A program made the position numbers and the translations under genes. The notes beneath the pieces were generated by a model, which did no database searches, was not told the DNA's origin, and saw only the letters and a program-made list of their open reading frames with translations. Of a DNA stretch of 13,736 bases, positions 7,953 through 13,736 are shown piece after piece. Position 1 is the first letter of the stretch. The number at the start of each line of letters is the position of its first letter. The stretch is taken from positions 1-13,736 of the forward strand of contig JABURN010000214.1 in NCBI GenBank assembly GCA_014762585.1, read 5' to 3'. The stretch is from Methylophaga sp. (GTDB lineage: Bacteria > Pseudomonadota > Gammaproteobacteria > Nitrosococcales > Methylophagaceae).

Positions 7953-8153
7953 TTATTTGCCGTATTTCTGACGGAATTTGTCTACACGACCAGCCGTATC
8001 CAGCATTTTCTGTTTGCCGGTGTAGAACGGGTGGCATTCTGAACACACATCCAGAGTCAAGTCTGAAGTGCGTGTTGAGCGAGTTTTAAAGGCGTTACCA
8101 CAGCTGCAGGTAACATTAATCTCGGTGTATTCTGGATGGATATCCGCTTTCAT
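7953..8153 (-). CDS. rpmE: 50S ribosomal protein L31, zinc-binding (C+) type
   Basis: L31 is a small protein of the large ribosomal subunit that contributes to bridges between the subunits. The 66-residue product [12 protein letters not shown]...KFRQKYGK aligns by eye with E. coli L31, and the four zinc ligands are present: Cys16, Cys18, Cys37 and Cys40 (TCSCGN and [12 protein letters not shown]). It is therefore the zinc-containing RpmE rather than the zinc-free paralogue (YkgM/RpmE2). The start at 8153 gives the exact family N-terminus; an in-frame ATG at 8195 would add 14 residues foreign to L31. The Shine-Dalgarno is weak. It has its own promoter about 70-100 nt upstream. Confidence 0.98.
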   Translation of the reverse strand: MKADIHPEYTEINVTCSCGNAFKTRSTRTSDLTLDVCSECHPFYTGKQKMLDTAGRVDKFRQKYGK

Positions 8154-8225
8154 ATCTGTACTCGTCAATGTGTGTTTGCTAAAAATCTCGCTCAAATCAT
8201 CTAAGATGAGCTTCTGAACCGCGTT

Positions 8226-8254
8226 ATTCTATAGATCATATTGCCGTCAGGCAA
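8226..8254 (-). promoter_or_regulatory. Predicted sigma70 promoter of rpmE
   Basis: Minus-strand -35 TTGCCT (8254-8249, 4/6) and -10 TAGAAT (8231-8226, 5/6) are separated by the optimal 17 nt. The start is predicted near 8219, giving a leader of about 66 nt. The leader contains a small possible stem-loop (GCTCA...TGAGC). The M48 gene downstream could share this promoter. Confidence 0.65.
8241..8254. repeat. Palindrome TTGCC-GTCA-GGCAA within the rpmE promoter
   Basis: A perfect 5-bp inverted repeat with a 4-nt centre covers the -35 hexamer and the upstream part of the spacer. It could be an operator half-site pair. It could also be a short hairpin ending the upstream operon, but no T tract follows on the minus strand, which argues against an intrinsic terminator. 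Confidence 0.35.
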
Positions 8255-8271
8255 GTCTGTTTACACGCTTG

Positions 8272-8850
8272 TCAACACGGCTTCTCGGCAACCAGCATGG
8301 CTTGGTCGCGCCAGCCCTCACTCTGCTCACCTAATAGAGACTCCTCCCGATACACTCTTAGCTTGAGACCGGCAAACAAAGTCAGGAGTTCATTATCTTT
8401 CAGCAGAAAATCCGGATTCGATGGTCCACGCTGGCAAACTTTATCCTGACAATAAGTCTGATAAAACAGCAATCCACCCGGTTTCAATGCCGCTGTCAGT
8501 GCAGGCGCCAATCCCCTATTGAGGAAATGACTGACCACCAGCACATCCAGGCTTTGCGGACGAGGTGGCTGCTGTTCCACATCGACGACTTCAGCTTTGA
8601 TGGACAAACCACGCTCGGCGGCGATAGCGGACAACTTGTTGATGGCCACCGGCGAAATATCCCAGCTCAACACATCGAGGCCCGCTTCTGCCATCAACAG
8701 GCTATTGGCACCCAGACCGCAGGCCAAGTCCATCGCCGTACCCGCGGCTGGCAGCAAATGCCGGTTCTGCAATAACACCTCGGCTGCCTGCAAGGTACTA
8801 TCGCCACGTTCGCGGTAAATCGTATCCCACTTGCCCCGTATGGAGGTCAT
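8272..8850 (-). CDS. Class I SAM-dependent methyltransferase, substrate unknown
   Basis: This is a small cytoplasmic methyltransferase of 192 residues with a Rossmann-type SAM fold. Motif I is A39-M-D-L-A-C-G-L-G (about 39-47). An acidic residue at the end of strand 2 (Asp64 in LSWDIS) would hold the SAM ribose. Motif IV is LDVLVVSHFLNRGL (about 101-114), and LKPGGLLFYQTY (122-133) is the strand-5 signature. The family resembles TehB/thiopurine-type methyltransferases; the acceptor cannot be told from sequence. The start at 8850 overlaps the trkH stop by one base (TGATG), which indicates translational coupling. It begins MTSIRGKWDTIYRERG, a natural N-terminus for such proteins; a longer reading frame from 8937 runs inside trkH and is unlikely. 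It is the last gene of the phoH-to-methyltransferase run. Confidence 0.88.
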   Translation of the reverse strand: MTSIRGKWDTIYRERGDSTLQAAEVLLQNRHLLPAAGTAMDLACGLGANSLLMAEAGLDVLSWDISPVAINKLSAIAAERGLSIKAEVVDVEQQPPRPQSLDVLVVSHFLNRGLAPALTAALKPGGLLFYQTYCQDKVCQRGPSNPDFLLKDNELLTLFAGLKLRVYREESLLGEQSEGWRDQAMLVAEKPC

Positions 8851-10301
8851 CAGCGGCGCCAGAATGCCGGCGTCAGCACCACCAGCAAAGTGAAAATTTC
8901 CAGTCGACCCAACAGCATCGCGATGCACAACACCCATTTCGACGGCGCATTGATATCACCGAAGTTGGCACCCACCTCACCCAGGCCTGGCCCCAGATTA
9001 TTCAGGCAGGCGGTCACTGCCGAAAACGAAGTCACCACATCCAGGCCAGTCGACATCAGGAACAGGTGCATAATGCTGAAACAGAACACATACATCGCAA
9101 AAAAGCCCCAGACCGCACCGACCACTTTTGCCGGCAAGGCTTTTCCATTGACCTTGATGGCAAACACTGCGTTGGGATGAATCAGACGTAATACTTCACG
9201 ATAGCCCTGTTTAAACAGCAGCATGATGCGAATGACCTTGATGCCGCCACCGGTGGAAAACGCACAGCCACCGATGTAACTTGCCATCAGCAGCAGGATT
9301 GGCAAAAAGCCCGGCCACAAATAATAGTCGGTGGTAGTAAAGCCTGCCGTGGTACCGATCGATACTGTCTGGAACACACCCTGATGGACCGCCGTCCATA
9401 AATCTTCAAAAGTGCCGCTGAAGTAGAGGTAGCTCGAGGTCACCACCGAAATCACAGCCAGAATCGCGAGATAGGTGCGAAGCTCCGAATCTTTCCAGTA
9501 ATGCTTGATACTGCGATGTCGCCAGGCCAGAAAGTGCAGCGAGAAGTTCATACCTGAGATCAGCATAAAAGCGACCGTAATCATCTCAATCGTGGCGCTG
9601 TTAAAAAACCCCATACTGGCATCGTGGGTTGAGAAACCGCCAATGGCGACGGTCGAGAAACTGTGCCCTATTGCATCAAACCAGCTCATGCCGGCCCAGC
9701 GGAAAGCCAGCGCACAAGCGATGGTCAGTGACAGGTAGATGTACCAGAGCGCCTTTGCCGTTTCGGTGATCCGGGGCGTTAATTTCGCATCTTTCATCGG
9801 CCCGGGTGTCTCGGCACGATAAAGCTGCATACCCCCCACTCCTAAAAGCGGCAGGATGGCGACGGCCAGCACCACGATCCCCATACCGCCCAGCCACTGC
9901 AGAAACTGGCGGTAAAACAGCACCGCTTTGGGCAGGGTATCAAGCCCGGTCAGCACAGTAGCACCGGTTGTGGTCAGGCCCGACATCGATTCAAACACCG
10001 CATCGGTGAATGACATCTTGGGATATTCAGTCAGGAAAAAAGGTAATGACCCTGACAGCCCCAGCGCAATCCAGAACATAACAACGACAATAAAGCCGTC
10101 GCGGATTTTGAGTTCTTTACGGTGATGCCGTGCCGGCAGCCAGAAGCACAGGCCGATAGTCAGCAGCATGATAAAAGCAGACAGAAAAGCCTGACTGGCG
10201 CCGTCGCCGTAATACCAGGAAACCAGTACCGGTGGCAGCATGGTCATGCTGAACAGAGACAGCAGGATCCCGAGAATGCGCTGAATAGTCAGAAATTGCA
10301 T
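8850..10301 (-). CDS. trkH: Trk-type potassium uptake channel subunit TrkH
   Basis: TrkH is the membrane subunit of the Trk K+ uptake system and is gated by the cytoplasmic NAD/ATP-binding protein TrkA. The 483 residues equal the length of E. coli TrkH. The four pore-loop filter segments are present in order: TTGAT (111-115), IGGFS (220-224), TAGFT (318-322) and NLGPG (435-439), each between hydrophobic helices. The conserved Arg466 in GRLEIF and the Gly-rich loop FSTGGGIKV (348-356), which gates the pore in this family, are also seen. The start at 10301 gives the typical N-terminus (MQFLTIQRILGIL); the ribosome binding site is weak. It lies 9 nt after lnt and overlaps the methyltransferase start. 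No trkA lies in this window, so its partner must be elsewhere. Confidence 0.96.
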   Translation of the reverse strand: MQFLTIQRILGILLSLFSMTMLPPVLVSWYYGDGASQAFLSAFIMLLTIGLCFWLPARHHRKELKIRDGFIVVVMFWIALGLSGSLPFFLTEYPKMSFTDAVFESMSGLTTTGATVLTGLDTLPKAVLFYRQFLQWLGGMGIVVLAVAILPLLGVGGMQLYRAETPGPMKDAKLTPRITETAKALWYIYLSLTIACALAFRWAGMSWFDAIGHSFSTVAIGGFSTHDASMGFFNSATIEMITVAFMLISGMNFSLHFLAWRHRSIKHYWKDSELRTYLAILAVISVVTSSYLYFSGTFEDLWTAVHQGVFQTVSIGTTAGFTTTDYYLWPGFLPILLLMASYIGGCAFSTGGGIKVIRIMLLFKQGYREVLRLIHPNAVFAIKVNGKALPAKVVGAVWGFFAMYVFCFSIMHLFLMSTGLDVVTSFSAVTACLNNLGPGLGEVGANFGDINAPSKWVLCIAMLLGRLEIFTLLVVLTPAFWRR

Positions 10302-10310
10302 GAATTCGCT

Positions 10311-11789
10311 TTAGTCGGATTTTTTGTGACGATAATACGCCCACAGACACAACATCAACAACGACAACAGCCAGATTGGCCAGCGTTGCAGACTGACATA
10401 AGGCGTTTCTCCCTGTCTGGGTTGCACAGTCTGGGTCAAAGCCGCCTGTTCAAACTGTGGCGTTTGCGCCTCAATTTCACCTTTAAAATTAACAAAGGCG
10501 GAAATGCCGTTAGTGGTCGCTCGCACCAGCGGCCGGCCGGTTTCCAGCGCCCGGCTGCGGGAGATCTGGAGATGCTGATGCGGCGCAAAAGAGTCGCCAT
10601 ACCAGGCATTATTGGTGGCATTCACCAGCAGCGACGCTTCCGGCAAGGTCTGCAGGACTTCGGCTGAGAATACATCCTCGTAGCAAATCGATACGCCCAC
10701 TTTATGTCCGGCCGCTTGCAGCAGAGGCTGTTTTTCCGGTCCCGGCACAAAGGCTGACATCGGCAGATCAAAGAAGGCGATCAGCCCGCGCAGCCACTCA
10801 AACGGCACATAATCGCCGAACGGCACCAGATGCCGCTTGTGATAGAAATCCTGCTCACTACCCACTGACATCATACTGTTGTAATAACGAAGCTTATCGT
10901 CATCACTGACCGGTAATCCCAACAGAATATCGGTCTGATGCTGCCGAGCTTCTTCGGCCAGCGGTTTGAGGTAAAAGTCTTCCAACTGATGGTAAAACGC
11001 CGGCAAGGCATTTTCCGGCCACACCACCAGGTCGGCATCCCAATGCTGCTGGGTCAGAGTTTGATAGAGCACCAGCGTATTCACCAATTGCTCCGGCTCC
11101 CATTTGATTTGCTGGGGAATATTGCCCTGGATAATGGCGGTATCTATGGGCTCACCAAGCGGCTGTGTCCAGTTAATGTTTTTGAGAAATGGACCAGCTG
11201 ACCATAGCGCGACCACTGGCAACAGCCACAACCATTGCCGTTGCTTAAACACCACCAGCAGCGCGCCGGCGGTCATCGCCAGTAACAGTGAAGCCCCACT
11301 GATACCGATGAGGGGGACATAGCCTGCCAGCGGCCCTTCAATCTGGCTGACACCGGCTTCCAGCCAGGGAAAGCCGCTTAAAAACCAGCCTTTAAAAAGC
11401 TCAAAAACCAGCCACCCGACCGGCAGCAACAGAAGAAAATCCATGGCAGACAGAGCACCGGGGCTGAGCTTTTTTATCATAAATCCCAACAGCGCCAGAT
11501 AGAGTGCCAGAAAGGCCACAAACAGGAATGTCAGCAGACTCGCCAATATTAAGCCTGACTGACCGAATACATGAATCGCCACAAAGATCCAGGAGACGCC
11601 GACACCGAACATGCCCAGACCGAACAGCCAGCCACGCCAGGCCGCCTGTTTGGCAGTGACCCTATCCCAGCACAGGAACAGGAGCAGCAGACTGACCAGC
11701 GCCAGCGGATACAGAAAAAACGGCGCGAATGCCAACGGCATCAGGGCACCGGCGAATAATGCCAACACATTTCCTTTCCAGCCCTGCAT
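10311..11789 (-). CDS. lnt: Apolipoprotein N-acyltransferase Lnt
   Basis: Lnt adds the third acyl chain to the N-terminal cysteine of lipoproteins at the periplasmic face of the inner membrane, the last step of lipoprotein maturation. The 492-residue protein has an N-terminal bundle of hydrophobic helices (about 1-205), a nitrilase-like domain (about 217-455) and a final transmembrane helix (about 462-485). The catalytic triad is intact: Glu259 (VVWPENALP), Lys318 (YHKRHLVPFG) and Cys369 (VSICYED). The start at 11789 has GGGAG about 10 nt upstream. It lies 19 nt after corC, in the conserved order phoH-ybeY-corC-lnt. PilP and the M48 protease in this window are likely clients. Confidence 0.97.
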   Translation of the reverse strand: MQGWKGNVLALFAGALMPLAFAPFFLYPLALVSLLLLFLCWDRVTAKQAAWRGWLFGLGMFGVGVSWIFVAIHVFGQSGLILASLLTFLFVAFLALYLALLGFMIKKLSPGALSAMDFLLLLPVGWLVFELFKGWFLSGFPWLEAGVSQIEGPLAGYVPLIGISGASLLLAMTAGALLVVFKQRQWLWLLPVVALWSAGPFLKNINWTQPLGEPIDTAIIQGNIPQQIKWEPEQLVNTLVLYQTLTQQHWDADLVVWPENALPAFYHQLEDFYLKPLAEEARQHQTDILLGLPVSDDDKLRYYNSMMSVGSEQDFYHKRHLVPFGDYVPFEWLRGLIAFFDLPMSAFVPGPEKQPLLQAAGHKVGVSICYEDVFSAEVLQTLPEASLLVNATNNAWYGDSFAPHQHLQISRSRALETGRPLVRATTNGISAFVNFKGEIEAQTPQFEQAALTQTVQPRQGETPYVSLQRWPIWLLSLLMLCLWAYYRHKKSD

Positions 11790-11808
11790 GCTTATGGCGC
11801 TCCCTGTC

Positions 11809-12666
11809 TTATTCGTTTTCTGACTCGGTCTCTTGCTCTTCTGGCATCACTTCCATTTTCATCAGATACAAGCGGCGGTTATCCGCCCGCAATACCGTGA
11901 ACTGGAAAGAGCCAATGGTGATCTGTTCACCGCGCTGTGGCAGGTGACCAAATTGATTCATCACATAACCGCCGACGGTGTCGAAATCCTCATCACTCCA
12001 CTGCGTGTCGAAATGCTCATTGAACTCATCGACCGGTGTCAGCGCCTTGATGGTGTAGGTGTTTTCATTGCGCTGCAGAATCGGTGTGTCATCATCAAAA
12101 TCGTGCTCGTCTTCGATTTCACCGACAATCTGCTCAAGCACGTTTTCAATCGTGACGATCCCGGCAACACCACCATATTCGTCGACCACAATGGCCATAT
12201 GATTACGGCGGGCACGAAATTCACGCAGCAGCACGTTGAGACGCTTGCTTTCCGGAATAAAGACGGCCGGACGCAGCAGCTCACGCAGATCAAATTTGAA
12301 ATCGCCACTACTGACCACGGCTGACAACAAGTCTTTCGCCAGCAGTATACCGATCACATCATCACGGTCATCATCGATCACTGGGAACCGAGAATGAGCG
12401 GTTTCAGTAACCAGTTTGAGCGTTTCCTCGGCAGGCGCATCGCGTGAAACCATGACCACCTGCGAGCGCGGGATCATGATGTCACGGGCCTGCATCTGCG
12501 AGACGCTGAGCGCGCCTTCAACAATAGATAAAGCTTCGGAATCGAGAATGTGGCGCTCGGATGCGGAGCGGATCAGTTCGATCAATTGTTCCTGATCCTG
12601 AGGCTCCAGGAACAGGTTGCTTAATTTACGTACCCAGGACTGACTACTCGGTCGACCTTCACTCAT
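11809..12666 (-). CDS. corC: CBS-domain protein CorC/YbeX (magnesium and cobalt efflux family)
   Basis: This 285-residue soluble protein has two CBS domains (about 66-125 and 132-185), with the signatures [13 protein letters not shown] and [30 protein letters not shown], and a C-terminal CorC_HlyC domain (about 203-275). The CBS pair binds adenine nucleotides in relatives. Enterobacterial CorC (YbeX) has been linked to Mg2+/Co2+ efflux and, through its gene cluster, to ribosome and heat-stress phenotypes; the exact role is unsettled. There is no DUF21 membrane domain, so it is not itself a transporter of the CNNM type. The start at 12666 overlaps the ybeY stop by 4 nt (ATGA), has GGGAG about 10 nt upstream, and gives the family N-terminus ([11 protein letters not shown]). 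An in-frame ATG at 12687 is less likely. Confidence 0.95.
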   Translation of the reverse strand: MSEGRPSSQSWVRKLSNLFLEPQDQEQLIELIRSASERHILDSEALSIVEGALSVSQMQARDIMIPRSQVVMVSRDAPAEETLKLVTETAHSRFPVIDDDRDDVIGILLAKDLLSAVVSSGDFKFDLRELLRPAVFIPESKRLNVLLREFRARRNHMAIVVDEYGGVAGIVTIENVLEQIVGEIEDEHDFDDDTPILQRNENTYTIKALTPVDEFNEHFDTQWSDEDFDTVGGYVMNQFGHLPQRGEQITIGSFQFTVLRADNRRLYLMKMEVMPEEQETESENE

Positions 12667-13130
12667 GCGTGTTGTTCTCCCTGCCATGTATAGGGATTGA
12701 TAATATTCAAGGTGTTTAAAATCTCGATTTCCAGCGCTTCCATCTGTTCGGCTTCCTCATCTTCAATATGGTCATAGCCCAACAGATGCAGACAGCCATG
12801 CACGACCATATGCGCCCAGTGGTCATTGACGGCCTTGTCTTGTTCCGCCGCTTCTTTTTCCACCACCGGGGCACAGATCACCAGATCGCCGAGCAGTCTC
12901 GGATTCAGTTCTACAGGAGCCTCAAACGGGAAGGACAGCACATTGGTCGGGCCGTTTTTGCCGCGATATTGCTGGTTCAGTTCCGCACTTTCCACTTCAT
13001 CAACCAGACGAATACTGAGCTCACAATCCTGTTCGACTTCAGTCAGTGCCGATTCAGCCCAGCGCTGGAATGCCTCTGCAGTGGGTATCTCAGCCTCAGT
13101 CGCGGTTTGCAGATCCACCAGCACGGTCAT
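12663..13130 (-). CDS. ybeY: YbeY endoribonuclease / rRNA maturation factor
   Basis: YbeY is a zinc-dependent cytoplasmic protein needed for 16S rRNA 3'-end maturation and ribosome quality control. The 155-residue product has the diagnostic zinc motif H111-G-C-L-H115-L-L-G-Y-D-H121. The conserved central segment [16 protein letters not shown] and the LGDLVICAP strand are also present. Length is typical (E. coli 155). The ATG overlaps the phoH stop by 4 nt (ATGA), and the gene's own stop overlaps the corC start in the same way, so the three genes are tightly coupled. Identity is secure. Confidence 0.98.
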   Translation of the reverse strand: MTVLVDLQTATEAEIPTAEAFQRWAESALTEVEQDCELSIRLVDEVESAELNQQYRGKNGPTNVLSFPFEAPVELNPRLLGDLVICAPVVEKEAAEQDKAVNDHWAHMVVHGCLHLLGYDHIEDEEAEQMEALEIEILNTLNIINPYTWQGEQHA

Positions 13131-13736
13131 GAGGGGCGATCCGCCTTGTCATAAGCCATGATGATTTTCTGGACCAGTTGATGGCGCACCACATCCTTGG
13201 CCTGGAAGAAGGTAAAGCCAATACCGTCGACATCCCTCAAGACTTCAATTGCATGGCGCAGGCCGGATTTCTGATTGCCGGGCAGGTCAATCTGGGTAAT
13301 GTCACCGGTAATGACCGCAGTGGAGTTATAGCCCATTCGGGTCAGGAACATCTTCATCTGCTCAATAGTGGTGTTCTGCGCTTCATCGAGAATGATAAAG
13401 GATTCATTCAGCGTGCGACCGCGCATGTAGGCAAGCGGCGCCACTTCAATGACGTTGCGCTCCATCAGCTTGGCAACCCTTTCAAAGCCCAGCATTTCAT
13501 ACAAGGCATCAAACAAGGGCCGCAGATAGGGGTCAACTTTCTGTGCCAGATCCCCAGGCAGAAAGCCCAGTCGCTCACCCGCTTCCACTGCCGGTCTCAC
13601 CAGCACGATACGGCGGGCGAAATCGCGCTCCAGCGCTTCCACAGCGCAGGCGACGGCCAAGTAGGTTTTACCGGTACCGGCCGGACCGACACCAAAGTTG
13701 ATGTCGTGGGTCATGATCCGGCGCAGATAGGCCTGC
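13127..13736 (-). CDS. phoH: PhoH-like ATPase (YbeZ), 5' end beyond right edge
   Basis: This is a P-loop NTPase of the PhoH family (E. coli YbeZ), a cytoplasmic protein that works with YbeY in RNA metabolism. The visible 202 residues include Walker A GPAGTGKT and Walker [10 protein letters not shown]. Between and around them are [20 protein letters not shown] and [19 protein letters not shown], all family signatures. The frame stays open to the window edge ([15 protein letters not shown]...), and family members have roughly 100 or more residues before Walker A, so the ATG at 13714 is internal rather than the start. The C-terminus (DKADRPS) is complete and overlaps ybeY by 4 nt. miaB often precedes this gene in relatives; that lies outside the window. 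Confidence 0.97.
   Translation of the reverse strand, partial: QAYLRRIMTHDINFGVGPAGTGKTYLAVACAVEALERDFARRIVLVRPAVEAGERLGFLPGDLAQKVDPYLRPLFDALYEMLGFERVAKLMERNVIEVAPLAYMRGRTLNESFIILDEAQNTTIEQMKMFLTRMGYNSTAVITGDITQIDLPGNQKSGLRHAIEVLRDVDGIGFTFFQAKDVVRHQLVQKIIMAYDKADRPS

Noticed and set aside
7921..8046. N-terminal extension of the M48 protease
   Set aside because: It would overlap rpmE in another frame and bury the lipoprotein signal peptide about 40 residues inside the protein.
8270..8275. Perfect TTGACA on the minus strand upstream of rpmE
   Set aside because: No -10 hexamer lies 15-19 nt downstream of it. The TTGCCT/TAGAAT pair is better, and this hexamer falls at the end of the methyltransferase coding sequence.
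8851..8937. N-terminal extension of the methyltransferase
   Set aside because: It lies within trkH in another frame; the TGATG junction at 8850 is a standard coupled start and the extension does not look like part of the fold.
10122..10667. Open reading frame of 181 codons on the plus strand across the trkH-lnt junction
   Set aside because: It is antisense to two well-supported genes and its translation is low-complexity, rich in Gln, Arg and His.
1..13736. Mobile element, prophage, CRISPR or defence system
   Set aside because: No transposase, integrase, direct repeat array, attachment site or toxin-antitoxin pair was seen; every gene but two is a well-known core function.

Overview
This window is a stretch of ordinary chromosome from a gammaproteobacterium with roughly balanced GC content. 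Two conserved gammaproteobacterial gene orders identify it: pilMNOPQ divergent from the PBP1A gene, and phoH-ybeY-corC-lnt. I cannot fix the genus from sequence alone; a Methylophaga-like or related lineage is only a guess. Fourteen protein genes fill almost all of the window. No insertion sequence, prophage, CRISPR array, tRNA or rRNA was seen.

Left part (1-3789, minus strand): the type IV pilus alignment operon pilM-pilN-pilO-pilP-pilQ. PilM is a cytoplasmic actin-like protein, PilN and PilO are bitopic inner-membrane proteins, PilP is a periplasmic lipoprotein, and PilQ is the outer-membrane secretin. The secretin is cut by the left edge, leaving its signal peptide, two AMIN-type domains and the start of the STN domain. 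The genes are tightly packed and are probably transcribed from one sigma70-type promoter in the divergent gap at 3790-3980.

Middle (3981-6362, plus strand): mrcA/ponA, a complete bifunctional class A penicillin-binding protein (PBP1A). It converges on an M48-family lipoprotein metalloprotease gene (6427-7920, minus), with a strong GC-rich hairpin between them. Upstream of the protease gene is rpmE (zinc-binding ribosomal protein L31), which has its own good promoter at 8226-8254.

Right part (8272-13736, minus strand): a compact run of six genes, phoH (5' end beyond the right edge)-ybeY-corC-lnt-trkH-SAM methyltransferase. Three junctions overlap by 1-4 nt and the other two gaps are 19 and 9 nt, so this is almost certainly one transcription unit. 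The first four genes are a known conserved cluster: PhoH-like ATPase, YbeY endoribonuclease/rRNA maturation factor, CBS-domain CorC, and apolipoprotein N-acyltransferase. The added trkH (K+ uptake channel subunit) and the small uncharacterised methyltransferase are the least standard part of the neighbourhood.

I found no convincing previously undescribed system. The points most worth a second look are the trkH-methyltransferase extension of the lnt operon, a dyad symmetry at the predicted start of the pil transcript, a hairpin inside the rpmE promoter, and the unusual translation start of the M48 protease gene.
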